Notes: a model not told the origin generated them from the letters alone. A stretch of DNA of 60,811 bases from Geminicoccus roseus DSM 18922 (GCF_000427665.1 NZ_ATYL01000005.1:1-60811); one strand, 5' to 3'. Shown: positions 52,946-60,811, counted from the stretch's first letter. Numbers and translations: made by a program.

Positions 52946-53188
52946 TCAGCTTTTCAGCATGTCCTCCACCGCCCGCCGAATCTCGTCGACCATCTTGGTG
53001 CCACGCATCGCGCATTGCGCCTTCAAGCGGGCGTGGACATCTGCCGGCAGGTCGATCGTCAATCGCTTCATCGTCGGCCTTTCTATCGCCGCAGATGCCG
53101 GCTCCCCTCCCCTGCTAGCAACCCAGCTATCCGCGCTAGGTGGCAGCGAGGCGGACGGCCGCGGTCCGAACGCGATCTTCTTGGTCAT
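52946..53188 (-). CDS. Ribbon-helix-helix partner of ParA
   Basis: An 80-residue protein. N-terminal 38 residues are flexible (FGPRPSASLPPSADSW), the rest is an RHH fold: MKRLTIDLPADVHARLKAQC, AMRGTKMVDEIRRAVEDML. Its ATG overlaps the parA stop (ATGA). This organisation is that of small centromere-binding partition proteins such as ParG: a disordered arm that stimulates the ATPase and an RHH dimer that binds repeats and represses the operon. Confidence 0.82.
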   Translation of the reverse strand: MTKKIAFGPRPSASLPPSADSWVASRGGEPASAAIERPTMKRLTIDLPADVHARLKAQCAMRGTKMVDEIRRAVEDMLKS

Positions 53189-53808
53189 AGCGCCCGCAAC
53201 TCCTTCACCAATGCCCGGACCTCACGCGAGGCGGTGCCATGAGGCTCTGTCTCAAGGACCGTCAGCCCCTGCCCTGCCGACTCTGCGAATGCCACCCGCT
53301 GGCACAGGGAGGCAGCCAGCACCGGGATGCCATAGTTTCTCAGCGCCTCGGTGACATCCCTGCCAATCGCCGTGTTCACGATTCTACGATTCACCGCAAA
53401 AACAGATTTCAAGCTTTCTTTAAAAACAGATGCTTCGCGCAACAGCTTCAGGATTTCCTCAGCCGCCCATACATCGTAGGGCGAGGGCTGCACCGGCACG
53501 ACCACCAGGTCCGCTGCCAGGAGCGCAGATCGGGCTAGTTCATTGACCCGAGGCGGACCATCGATCACGACCGTATCGTAGTCGACGGCGATGGTCGGCA
53601 GATCCTTGTGCAAGCTGGCCTTGGGGATGCCGACCACCGGGAACAGCGGTTTCGCTTGTCGGGTCGCCGACCAGTCCAATGCGCTCCCCTGTGGGTCCGC
53701 GTCCACCAGCAGCACACGCTCGCCATCAAGGGCGAACGCCGCGGCCAGGTGAAGCGCGAGGGTCGTTTTCCCGACCCCGCCTTTTTGGTTCAGAACGGCA
53801 ATGATCAC
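53185..53808 (-). CDS. parA: ParA-family partition ATPase
   Basis: A 207-residue ATPase with deviant Walker A MIIAVLNQKGGVGKTTLALH, Walker A' VLLVDADPQGSALDWSATR and Walker B DTVVIDGPPRVNELARSALL. It lacks the N-terminal HTH of large P1-type ParA proteins, so it is the small (Ib) class that needs a separate DNA-binding partner, here the RHH protein encoded directly downstream. Together they would segregate the replicon at cell division. Confidence 0.92.
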   Translation of the reverse strand: MIIAVLNQKGGVGKTTLALHLAAAFALDGERVLLVDADPQGSALDWSATRQAKPLFPVVGIPKASLHKDLPTIAVDYDTVVIDGPPRVNELARSALLAADLVVVPVQPSPYDVWAAEEILKLLREASVFKESLKSVFAVNRRIVNTAIGRDVTEALRNYGIPVLAASLCQRVAFAESAGQGLTVLETEPHGTASREVRALVKELRAL

Positions 53809-53818
53809 TCACCCCGCC

Positions 53819-53866
53819 TTTCTGTGTATCTGTTTTTCCTGTTTCACGTGCTTCTGTCTTTGCAGC
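53819..53866. promoter_or_regulatory. TCTGT-rich repeats ahead of parA
   Basis: TTTCTGTGTATCTGTTTTTCC, then CCTGTTTCACG and CTTCTGTCTTTGC: irregular CTGT direct repeats about 9-11 bp apart, directly upstream of parA. Probably the operator/centromere of the par system. Confidence 0.55.
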
Positions 53867-53985
53867 TTTACGCTTCAGCGTGAAGCCGTATTGACAGAAA
53901 TACGGTTGGCCACGCAATGTATGGCAGGCTGCGGATCGACCGGTAGTGCATGAGTGTGGTTGTGCCGCTGCAGCCGCTGACGGGC

Positions 53986-54168
53986 CTAAGTGACGAGGCC
54001 ACCTGACATCACCATCTCAGCCGGCGCCCATAACCCAAAGACAATGACGGCCTGGTGGAGGGAAGGGGCGGAGCTGCGAAGCTGGGCGGGAACATCCATG
54101 ATGGGAATTCGCATCACCCACTGACGCTCAGGCCGGATACAATCCACGGCGATATCTGGCTCACGCAT
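53986..54168 (-). CDS. Small hypothetical protein, 60 aa
   Basis: ATG 54168 follows GGAGGGGGTG, a strong ribosome site. MREPDIAVDCIRPERQWVMR, IPIMDVPAQLRSSAPSLHQA, then a hydrophobic end (VIVFGLWAPAEMVMSGGLV). No family recognised. It lies between parA and repA on the same strand. Confidence 0.4.
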   Translation of the reverse strand: MREPDIAVDCIRPERQWVMRIPIMDVPAQLRSSAPSLHQAVIVFGLWAPAEMVMSGGLVT

Positions 54169-54601
54169 CACCCCCTCCGTTGGGTGAAGCGGCGTTGCAC
54201 GGACACCGTGGGTGTATCGCTAGCAGAGTTGTGCGGGCGACGAGTTCAATCAGATGTTCGATCCGGGCGCGGCCTTCGGCTCATGCCAAGCCATGGCGAT
54301 CCAGCCAAACTGGTCTCTACCGTTGCGGTAGCGGGATGGTCTGAAATGGATGGTCACACACATGGCGGGGCAGATCCGGCCAAGGGGGGATATGCAGCAT
54401 CCGCGGACGCAAAAGCATAAATAAAGAAATCTGTATTCTTGTTGCCTTGCGATAGCGAGGGTACCGCCTCATTGTCGGCGTGCCGTGAGGCTGCAGGCGA
54501 GTAGAATCGCGCCGTAGGTCCGGCGAACCCACTGGGTGCGCGTCCGCCTCGCATTCAGGGCGCGATCGTCGGTCGGTACCATTGGCGAGGGTTCTTCGAA
54601 G
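54169..54601. other. Intergenic between small protein and repA
   Basis: No gene supported; several overlapping short frames without ribosome sites. Confidence 0.4.
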
Positions 54602-55570
54602 TCAGCCGCGTGCTGCGATCATCCGATTGCTCATCGGGATGGGCGGCGTCGAAGGATGCAGGATGAGGCCGACCTGGTCGACGATTTCAACCTTCGCCTC
54701 GGGATAGACGGCGAGCGCTAGCTTCAGGGCGGGCAGGAAGTCACGCCGGAAGAACCTGACCTCCTTGTAGCCATCCCCAAACTGGCGATGCAGGCTCTGC
54801 CAGCCGATCTCTACAGGATGGCGTAGCACGTGCAGCCGGTAGGCTAGCCAGATATAGAGATCGATCGACATCGAGCGGTTGGAGATCTCGCGGATCGCGG
54901 CCTCGCGCAGCGGCAGAGGATGCTCGATCAGGGACTGGTAGAACCCTTCATCTAGGCGCACCCGGTCCTGCCACAACGGCACCTGACGGGAACTGTCTGG
55001 ATCCAGCGGCATGATCGCATCACGCACGAACGCACCATTGGTGACCAATTCGGTAGTCAGGGTTCTCCGGAAGAAGGTCAGCCGGCAGCGGCTGATGCGC
55101 CGCGACTGTTCCCGGACGATCTGATAGGTCTTGCCACCTACCGGGATGCCCATCGCCGTCAGCCAAGCGTTCATGGAGCTGCCGAGCTCGACATCGCGGC
55201 AGCGAGTGCGGACCGCCTGGGTCTGGAGGTAAAGCAGGATCATCCGGGCGATGGACCCGTAGGGGATGCCGATTGGGCGGCGCTCGCTATCCAGACCACT
55301 CTCGACCAGCAGCTTAACCTGGCCGCCATCGCGCTCCCACACGCTTTCCTGGACTTTCTTGTGCGGAAGCGCCGCCATGGCGAAGCCAGCGTGAGCGATT
55401 CCCACCTGGGCCTGGTCGTCGCATAGAACGCCATAGGCGGCATCGACGCAGAGACGGGCATTCTTGTCTGCGCCCGCTGACCTACGTGCTTCGTCGATAC
55501 CCTTGCTGGTGATCAGCTGGTGGATCTTTCCCATGACCATGGGTGGAGCCGAAACCGGCTGTACCGTCAA
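54602..55570 (-). CDS. repA: RPA-family plasmid replication initiator
   Basis: A 322-residue protein. It carries the blocks AAYGVLCDDQAQVGIAHAGF, IPYGSIARMILLYLQTQAVR, SSMNAWLTAMGIPVGGKTYQ, FYQSLIEHPLPLREAAIREI and SMSIDLYIWLAYRLHVLRHP, the pattern of the RPA family of alphaproteobacterial plasmid initiators (winged-helix DNA binding). Start could be TTG 55570 or ATG 55540; upstream lies an iteron array, which fits an initiator that binds its own origin and promoter. Confidence 0.88.
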   Translation of the reverse strand: MTVQPVSAPPMVMGKIHQLITSKGIDEARRSAGADKNARLCVDAAYGVLCDDQAQVGIAHAGFAMAALPHKKVQESVWERDGGQVKLLVESGLDSERRPIGIPYGSIARMILLYLQTQAVRTRCRDVELGSSMNAWLTAMGIPVGGKTYQIVREQSRRISRCRLTFFRRTLTTELVTNGAFVRDAIMPLDPDSSRQVPLWQDRVRLDEGFYQSLIEHPLPLREAAIREISNRSMSIDLYIWLAYRLHVLRHPVEIGWQSLHRQFGDGYKEVRFFRRDFLPALKLALAVYPEAKVEIVDQVGLILHPSTPPIPMSNRMIAARG

Positions 55571-55790
55571 GATTGGACTCTTCTCACGCCCAGTTACCCA
55601 CAGTTTGGACTCTTCTCACGCTTACTATTAGGAGATTATTTGAATTTTCTATTATTAGGATGCGTGAGTAGAGTCCAGAGGATAACTGCCAAGATCGTGA
55701 GTAGAGTCCAAGCGCAGCGTGACTAGAGTCCAAGGGATAAGTCTCGCAGGAGCCCAAGCGTGAGTAGAGTCCAAAGATTCTATCCACAGC
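55571..55790. other. Iteron-type replication origin
   Basis: Six 17-bp iterons of the form TTGGACTCTWCTCACGC: two in plus orientation (55574, 55606) and four inverted (55663, 55696, 55718, 55758), with an AT-rich segment (55623-55660) between the two groups. TTACCCACA at 55593 and CTATCCACA at 55778 resemble DnaA boxes. This is the expected layout of an origin served by RepA. Confidence 0.85.
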
Positions 55791-55969
55791 TGGCTGTGGC
55801 GCTGCCGCCACGGCTTGGCAGAGGTTCGATCAGGCGCGAGCTGCGGACCTCAGCTCGCTCAGGCCTTCGGCCATGCGTGCTTGGAACTGGAGCGCAGACA
55901 GCCTCATCCGTCGACGCAGGAGCCCGGCAGGCAAACTGGTCTGATGCTGCGGCTCACCTCGAGCAGCAC

Positions 55970-56527
55970 CTACTCCTTTGAGCCCGGCGCCAGGACCCGA
56001 TAGACGCTGGCCCGCCCGATCTTGAGCCTGCGGGCGATCGCGGAGGCGCCGAGTTGCTCCTCTTCCTTCAGGCGCCTGACCTCCGCCACATCGATGCTGG
56101 GCTTCCTGCCCTGGTAGACCCCACGTGCCTTGGCCGCCCTGATCCCCTCCAGCTGCCGCTCTCTGCGCAAGTTGGTCTCGAACTCGGCGAACACCCCCAG
56201 CATGTCCAAGAACGCCTTGCCCGCCGCGGTGCCGGTGTCGATCGGTTGCTCGGTCGCCTTCAGGCTGACGCCCTTGGCTTTCAGCTCGTGCACGATGTCC
56301 TGCAGGTCCTTCATCGAGCGGGCCAGGCGATCGATCCGGGTGACCACTAGCGTGTCGCCTGGCTGAACGAAGTCGAGCAGCACCTGCAGCTCGGTGCGAC
56401 CGTCGCGGCGGCTGCCGCTGGCCTTCTCCGCGCGGATCACGCTGCAGCCGGCAGCCTTCAGCGCAGTCTTTTGCAGGGTGAGGTCCTGGTCGAGCGTGCT
56501 GACCCGGGCATAGCCGTAAACAGGCAT
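55970..56527 (-). CDS. Serine recombinase (resolvase/invertase)
   Basis: A 185-residue protein of the small resolvase/invertase class. Catalytic Ser lies in YGYARVSTLDQDLTLQKTAL; the Arg pair in VVTRIDRLARSMKDLQD follows, and the C-terminal HTH is LKEEEQLGASAIARRLKIGR, ASVYRVL. All catalytic residues are present. It is transcribed away from the right 36-bp repeat, which starts 89 bp upstream, and TGTCTCGGATGATC at 56576 repeats the inner part of that 36-mer, so these are probably its binding sites. Confidence 0.92.
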   Translation of the reverse strand: MPVYGYARVSTLDQDLTLQKTALKAAGCSVIRAEKASGSRRDGRTELQVLLDFVQPGDTLVVTRIDRLARSMKDLQDIVHELKAKGVSLKATEQPIDTGTAAGKAFLDMLGVFAEFETNLRRERQLEGIRAAKARGVYQGRKPSIDVAEVRRLKEEEQLGASAIARRLKIGRASVYRVLAPGSKE

Positions 56528-56615
56528 GGGGGAGGGGTCTCTTGTCTCGCTGGCTTCTAGACCCGTTCCATCTACTGTCTCGGATGATCAAGAACAACCC
56601 ATGTGGGACAGGGGA

Positions 56616-56651
56616 GGGTGTCTCGGCTGATCGTCTTGCTAGGGTAGACCC
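56616..56651 (-). repeat. 36-bp inverted repeat, right copy
   Basis: Inverted copy of 52436-52471 (34 of 36 identical). A partial direct repeat, TGTCTCGGATGATC, lies 40 bp to the left at 56576. Confidence 0.85.
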
Positions 56652-57340
56652 TTGAGAGACATGCGTATGGGCACTGGTCAAGGGATGGGCCGGTGCCACG
56701 CCCGAAGACCTTGCCGAGAACGAGATCAGGCCGACCAGCCTCGTCCTGCGCTGGCCCATACTGACGCCGACGTCTACGCGTCCTGACTTGTAAGGGTCCG
56801 GCTTGACGGTGCAGGCCGTAAGCCCGATCGCGGCATCAACCTGCAGCTTGCTGCGCATCTAGGACACGCTAGGCACCAGGCTACCATCAACCTGACCGGC
56901 GCCAATGCCTGTTCCCTCCCATCATCGATCCAAGAAGTTCTTCGCGTCCTGTAGAAAGGAACTTCACGATTATGTGATAATGAAGAGTATAATCACGTTC
57001 TTTTGATTAGAGGCCACGGATCACGCTTTAGTGATCAAGATCAATAGGGATGTGATAGCAGACTAAAGGAGGTTTTTCTTGTCGTAGTCCGATATCCGTG
57101 GCATCCAAGCGGTACTTGAGGTGATCTAAGCAAGTATACATTGATCGTTTGGAGGGCCTTCTAGGTGTTGGTCTTGCTGATACATGAGCAGGCAGGAACC
57201 AGCATATGTACCGGTCTTGATGAGCAGGAAAGTTTGTAGCCATCAAACCTGCCGCCACTTCTCGTTCCTCGGCTGGCGTGCCTTCGCCTTGGGCCTCCTC
57301 CCAAGCTGATCACCTCAGTTCTCCAACCAAGGAAACGCTC
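56652..57340. other. Intergenic, AT-rich toward the RTX gene
   Basis: No gene supported. 56930-57200 is AT-rich and probably contains the RTX promoter; AAGGAAACGCTC is its ribosome site. Confidence 0.4.
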
Positions 57341-58492
57341 ATGGCACTGATCTTCGGTACTCCAGGCGACGAAAAGGATCCGCCGATCCAGGGTACGGCA
57401 GAGGCGGACGAAATCCATGCCTTGGAAGGTACCGACCGGATCAAAGGCGCTGGCGGCAACGACCTGCTGTTCGGCGAGGCCGGCGACGACCTTCTGCTGA
57501 ACGGCGATGCTGGCGACGACCAGATCTTCGGCGGCGACGGCAACGATGTCGGGATGTTCGGTGCCGCGGGCAACGACCTCATCGACGGTGGCGCCGGCAA
57601 CGACGAGATGTTCGGCAACAACGGTGACGACATCCTGCGTGGCGGCGATGGCCTGGACCTCTTGCAAGGTGGCGACCGGGACGACGTCATCATCGCCGGT
57701 GAAGGCAACGACCGCGCCTTTGGCGGCAATGGCAGCGACATCATTGCCGGCGGCGGCGGTGACGACCAAGCCTGGGGTGATCGTGACCGCCCCAACGCCG
57801 AAGCCACGGCTGGCGCCGCCGACCGGATCTTCACCGGTGAAGGCAACGACCAGATCTTCGGCGAGTTCGGCGACGACAGCCTCGACGGCGGGAACGGTGA
57901 CGACTTCATCTGGGGCGGCAGCCAGACCTTGTCGGCCAACACCGGCAACGACGTCGGCACTGGCGGCAACGGCAACGACACGATCAACGCCGGCGATGGC
58001 GACGACCGCTTCTTTGGCGCGGTCGGCGACGACATCCTCAACGGCGAGGCTGGCAACGACGGCCTGTTCGGCGGGCTCGGCAACGACACGGTGGATGGTG
58101 GCGAGGGCAACGACGAGTTGGACGGCAAGGCCGGCACCGACACACTGACCGGTGGTGCCGGGGACGACCGGCTGACCGGCGGCGACGGGGACGACATCCT
58201 GGACGGCGGCGAGGGCGTTGACCAGTTGCTCGGCCAAGCCGGCAACGACACCATGACCGGCGGGGCTGGGGCCGACAGCTTCACCATCCTGCGCACCGAA
58301 GGCGAGGCCGACACGATCACCGACTTCGAGGTGGGCGCCGACAAGATCCTGCTGCGCGGGGCCGGCAACACCGTCGACAACGCGATCGCCAATGCCACCG
58401 TGGTCGAGGGCAACACCGTGCTCAACCTCGGCCTCAGCCATACCGTGACGCTCACCGGGGTCACCGGTGTGGACAGCAGCTGGTTCGGCTGA
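57341..58492 (+). CDS. RTX calcium-binding protein, type I secreted
   Basis: A 383-residue protein composed almost entirely of GGxGxDxUx nonapeptides, for example NDLLFGEAGDDLLLNGDAGD and NDTVDGGEGNDELDGKAGTD, from about residue 20 to 310. These bind calcium and fold into a beta-roll outside the cell. There is no N-terminal signal peptide; the C-terminal part (SFTILRTEGEADTITDFEVG, ADKILL) is the domain next to the type I secretion signal. No enzymatic domain is present, so it is probably a surface or biofilm protein. A terminator follows at 58523. Confidence 0.9.
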   Translation: MALIFGTPGDEKDPPIQGTAEADEIHALEGTDRIKGAGGNDLLFGEAGDDLLLNGDAGDDQIFGGDGNDVGMFGAAGNDLIDGGAGNDEMFGNNGDDILRGGDGLDLLQGGDRDDVIIAGEGNDRAFGGNGSDIIAGGGGDDQAWGDRDRPNAEATAGAADRIFTGEGNDQIFGEFGDDSLDGGNGDDFIWGGSQTLSANTGNDVGTGGNGNDTINAGDGDDRFFGAVGDDILNGEAGNDGLFGGLGNDTVDGGEGNDELDGKAGTDTLTGGAGDDRLTGGDGDDILDGGEGVDQLLGQAGNDTMTGGAGADSFTILRTEGEADTITDFEVGADKILLRGAGNTVDNAIANATVVEGNTVLNLGLSHTVTLTGVTGVDSSWFG

Positions 58493-58522
58493 ACGACGCG
58501 CTCCAGTGAGCTGCCTTTGATA

Positions 58523-58553
58523 GGGCCTAGCCGCACCCGCGGCTGGGCCTTTT
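58523..58553 (+). terminator. Intrinsic terminator of the RTX gene
   Basis: Stem GGGCCTAGCCGC, loop ACCC, stem GCGGCTGGGCC, then TTTT. Located 30 bp after the RTX stop. Confidence 0.8.
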
Positions 58554-58693
58554 CGTTGGCGGACAGGTTGATTGCCCCACCAACGCCCAACGGACCAACG
58601 TCCGGCTTTGGGGCTGCACCCAAGCGCTGGAGAAGACGAGGCCTAGCGAGAGGCGCTTGGACCAGGCCTCAGCGCACGGGGACCAATCCAAGA

Positions 58694-59143
58694 TCAGGGC
58701 AGGGTCGTGAACGGGTCGACCACGGAGACTGGCAGGAACTCGAAGTGCCGGACATTCCGGGTGAGCAACACCAGCTCATGGGTGAAGGTGGTGGCAGCGA
58801 TGGCAAGGTCGGCAAAGCCAGGGGCTTGGCCTCTACCACGTGCAAGGTCAGAGAACTGACCGATGGTCCTGGCGACCTTGATGTTCAACGGCAGCACCCG
58901 ATCCGCATAAAGGTGCAGGATCAACCCCAGCCAATCCTCGAGTTGGCCGGCCTTGCGGGTGGCACCCTCCCGCCTGAGCTTGGCCGCTCCATCGCTGAGT
59001 TCGGCAACCGTCACGACCGATAGGAACAGCCGATCCGACTGCAGGTCCAGCCAGCGGACCAACTCGAGCGGCGGCTGCTTTTTTTTGGTCGGCGCCACCG
59101 CTGAAATCACGTTGGTATCGACGAGGTAGCGGGCCGGCTCCAT
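58694..59143 (-). CDS. vapC: VapC-type PIN-domain toxin
   Basis: A 149-residue RNase of the PIN fold: first Asp in YLVDTNVISAVAPTKK, Glu in LSVVTVAELSDGAAKL, and the second acidic cluster in APGFADLAIAATTFTHELVL with LLTRNVRHFEFL. All catalytic residues are present. It follows a Phd-type antitoxin by 6 bp. Members of this group cleave tRNA or rRNA when the antitoxin is degraded. Likely functional, in contrast to the ruined pair at 49.3 kb. Confidence 0.9.
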   Translation of the reverse strand: MEPARYLVDTNVISAVAPTKKKQPPLELVRWLDLQSDRLFLSVVTVAELSDGAAKLRREGATRKAGQLEDWLGLILHLYADRVLPLNIKVARTIGQFSDLARGRGQAPGFADLAIAATTFTHELVLLTRNVRHFEFLPVSVVDPFTTLP

Positions 59144-59149
59144 GGCGTG

Positions 59150-59392
59150 TCAGACGTCCACCGCACGCAGCGGCGACTGGTCTCGCTCCGACAGGTCCTC
59201 CGGTCCGATCGGGAGGGAGGCCAGCAAGCGGCCGAAGGATGGCACCTGGGACAGGCGCTCCCATTCCTCCCAGGAGATGATCACCGCCGTCTTGCGGCCG
59301 TGGCGGGTAATCACCGACGGCTGGCCGTTGATCGCCTCGTCCACCACGGTTGAGAGCGTGGCCTTGGCGTCGCGCAACTGGATCTCGTGCAT
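59150..59392 (-). CDS. Phd/YefM-type antitoxin
   Basis: 80 residues: MHEIQLRDAKATLSTVVDEA, INGQPSVITRHGRKTAVIIS, WEEWERLSQVPSFGRLLASL. This is the Phd fold, with a C-terminal tail that wraps the toxin. It probably represses its own promoter through the palindrome at 59408. Transcribed with vapC. Confidence 0.9.
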   Translation of the reverse strand: MHEIQLRDAKATLSTVVDEAINGQPSVITRHGRKTAVIISWEEWERLSQVPSFGRLLASLPIGPEDLSERDQSPLRAVDV

Positions 59393-59407
59393 GGCTTCCT
59401 CCTTAAT

Positions 59408-59424
59408 ATGACTATTGTAGTCAT
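59408..59424. promoter_or_regulatory. Operator of the phd-vapC operon
   Basis: ATGACT-ATTGT-AGTCAT, a perfect 6-bp dyad 16 bp upstream of the antitoxin start, as expected for autorepression by Phd dimers. Confidence 0.7.
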
Positions 59425-59604
59425 GTTTAGGGAGAGACTCAAGCAGGGGCCTCTAGACCCAGCGTTTCACCGAGCCAGGCGACGGCAGATCCTCGCGAGG
59501 AAAACCTAAAAGCGCTTTAGGGATCCGCAGCTTCGCCCATACCACCGTGATCCGATCGGATCTCGCTGCCGTAACTCTCGCGAGCTGCTTCAAGCTACGG
59601 GATT

Positions 59605-59730
59605 GTGGACACGAGCATCTTCAGCATGATCGCATGGGCACTCGGACAGGCCGGCGCCATGGGCGTAGCGGCCTATCTGTTGTGGCAATGGACGAAGCCG
59701 CGATCTCGAGACGACCAAGACGACAACTAG
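59605..59730 (+). CDS. Very small membrane protein, 41 aa
   Basis: GTG 59605 opens MDTSIFSMIAWALGQAGAMG, VAAYLLWQWTKPRSRDDQDD, N and stop. One membrane helix with a charged, disordered C-terminal tail. ACGGGATT upstream is a weak ribosome site. No family recognised; it converges with the response regulator gene. Confidence 0.4.
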   Translation: MDTSIFSMIAWALGQAGAMGVAAYLLWQWTKPRSRDDQDDN

Positions 59731-59746
59731 CGTAGCGCGTACCGGC

Positions 59747-60163
59747 TCATCGCCATCGATCAGGGAGATGGAATATTTCCACCTCTGGTGGTGGCTGGGC
59801 CTCCCGCCCCTGAAGGATCTTGGAGACGTACTTCACCAGGCGGGGGAGTGCATGCGTGTCGTAGGGCTTGCGGACCACGCCCCAGACCACATGCTTTTGC
59901 GTCCGGGCCTTGGCAAGTTGGGCAGTAAGCAGGAACACCGGCACGTCGTGCAGCTCCTTGAGGTGCTGGGCGATGACAATGCCATCCCCGCCATCTCGGA
60001 GGTTGAGGTCGATCAAGGCCAGGTCCGGTCGGTCATGATCACATAGCGCGATGGCGTCCTCGACGTTGTCGGTCGGTCCGAGCACCCGATGGCCAGCAAG
60101 CTGAAGAACCCACTCGATGGCCAGTGCCACGACGACCTCGTCCTCGACCACGAGGATCAACAT
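59747..60163 (-). CDS. Receiver-only response regulator
   Basis: 138 residues from ATG 60163 (GGGAAGAGACGTG upstream). MLILVVEDEVVVALAIEWVL carries the acidic pocket, LALIDLNLRDGGDGIVIAQH the phosphorylated Asp, VPVFLLTAQL the Thr, and VRKPYDTHAL the Lys. There is no output domain; a short Pro-rich tail follows. Such single-domain proteins act as phosphate shuttles or protein-binding switches in alphaproteobacteria. No histidine kinase lies in the window. Confidence 0.9.
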   Translation of the reverse strand: MLILVVEDEVVVALAIEWVLQLAGHRVLGPTDNVEDAIALCDHDRPDLALIDLNLRDGGDGIVIAQHLKELHDVPVFLLTAQLAKARTQKHVVWGVVRKPYDTHALPRLVKYVSKILQGREAQPPPEVEIFHLPDRWR

Positions 60164-60332
60164 CACGTCTCTTCCCATGCAGGAGTGCAGCTACTGGAAG
60201 AGCAGCCCTGCGTTGGCGTTCCGGATCACGCGGATTAAGAATTCCCACCTTCGGCAATGAAGAGGCGCCCACCTGGGCGTCGCTGCAGGGAGGAGATCGA
60301 CCAGCGGTTGAAGTTTTAAGTCGACCGCAGGC

Positions 60333-60560
60333 TCAGACCTCTTCTTCAGCCCTGCAGCTGGCCACAGCGACACACTCCTTCAGCACCTCCTGCATATCAC
60401 GGTGCTGGTTGCTGCCGCGCCAGACGGTCCACCGATCGTAGTGGCGGTGCCAGCGCAAGTTGCGTTGCCGCAAGCAGTGGCGGAAGGTCTTCGAGGAGAT
60501 ACCAGCCGCCTTTGCCATCTCATCGGCTGTGACCAGCGAACCGACTACCTCTGCGGCCAT
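60333..60560 (-). CDS. Small HTH protein, 75 aa
   Basis: MAAEVVGSLVTADEMAKAAG, ISSKTFRHCLRQRNLRWHRH, YDRWTVWRGSNQHRDMQEVL. TADEMAKAAGISSKTFRHCL looks like a helix-turn-helix, followed by an aromatic strand pair, the layout of excisionase-like or MerR-like mini-regulators. Ribosome site is unclear. No family named. Confidence 0.5.
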   Translation of the reverse strand: MAAEVVGSLVTADEMAKAAGISSKTFRHCLRQRNLRWHRHYDRWTVWRGSNQHRDMQEVLKECVAVASCRAEEEV

Positions 60561-60811
60561 CCTCTGCTTCCCCAGTCGTGCCTGGCATCACATCCGTCTC
60601 GTTGAGGTGACAGCCTCAACATCACTTCAGGAGCGGCAACGAGACAGCGACGATATGTCCTTGCCCGCAGTGCTGGGGGCGGCTCTGATGAATGAGAGGT
60701 CGGCGCAGAGACCGATCTAGGACGCAGGGAAGGTCCGCCGATGACGGCCAGCTTTGGGCAAAGCGGCGGCAGTCAGTTTCTTCGGGAAGGTTTCTCTGCC
60801 GTACGGGCGAA
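60561..60811. other. Right edge, no gene seen
   Basis: Short frames only. Confidence 0.3.

Noticed and set aside
52436-56651. 36-bp repeats considered as ends of a Tn3-family transposon
   Set aside because: They lack the typical GGGG start and the conserved inner ACGCTAAG, and no Tn3 transposase lies between them; recombinase sites fit better.
57161-58623. Long minus-strand frames opposite the RTX gene
   Set aside because: Repetitive Val/Ala or Ser/Pro products are the mirror of the Gly/Asp repeats; no start signals.
60460-60720. Plus frames near the right edge
   Set aside because: They overlap the HTH gene on the other strand and show no structure or ribosome site.

Overview
The window looks like an accessory, plasmid-like or island region of a GC-rich alphaproteobacterium. 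The genes resemble those of Rhodospirillales/Geminicoccaceae-type denitrifiers, but I cannot name the genus. Evidence for this is a narK(fused)-narGHJI operon with alphaproteobacterial features, NsrR and Dnr-like regulators, an RPA-type plasmid replication protein with iterons, a ParA/ribbon-helix-helix partition pair, a type I restriction locus, and many insertion sequences in every stage of decay. No tRNA, rRNA or CRISPR array was seen.

Layout. 1-4.2 kb: small hypothetical and secreted proteins (a TIM-barrel-like exported protein, a PRC-barrel protein). 4.2-8.7 kb: IS427-type, IS1031-type and IS256 elements, with remnants of IstB, an NnrS-like C-terminus and a PAS protein. 8.9-20.2 kb: nitrate respiration operon behind a perfect FNR/Dnr-type box: a double-domain nitrate/nitrite transporter, then narG, narH, narJ, narI, a parvulin and two small accessory genes, mostly joined by 1-4 bp overlaps. 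20.6-24 kb: redox and NO-response genes (DUF1858, Dnr-like regulator, NsrR, frameshifted group 3 globin, 7Fe ferredoxin). 24.6-33.8 kb: type I restriction-modification locus with two specificity genes plus RhuM, HAD and M48 partners, behind two copies of a palindrome. 33.9-37.6 kb: a stack of IS481, IS630 and an IS5-family element nested in each other. 37.6-48.7 kb: AT-rich sequence with short orphan genes, one very GC-rich SAM-cyclase-ATPase-TPR giant gene, and IS1380 and IS3 remnants. 49-50 kb: decayed toxin-antitoxin genes (MazEF/PemIK-like and VapBC). 50.3-52.3 kb: Tat-exported cyclase-family enzyme, truncated IS630, and a zinc-ribbon/pentapeptide chimera. 52.4-56.7 kb: a replicon module (RHH-ParA, RepA, iteron origin, serine recombinase) bounded by nearly identical 36-bp inverted repeats. 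57-60.8 kb: RTX protein, Phd-VapC pair, receiver-only response regulator and a small HTH protein.

How it works together. The nar block supplies anaerobic nitrate uptake and reduction. The adjacent Dnr-like and NsrR regulators, globin and ferredoxin would handle the NO/redox consequences. The restriction locus, toxin-antitoxin genes and par/rep genes are typical maintenance functions of a large plasmid or mobile island. The most unusual structures are the inverted-repeat-bounded replicon, the twin palindromes ahead of the restriction locus, the diverged inverted repeat around nsrR-globin-fdxA, and the AT-rich islands with small orphan membrane proteins.
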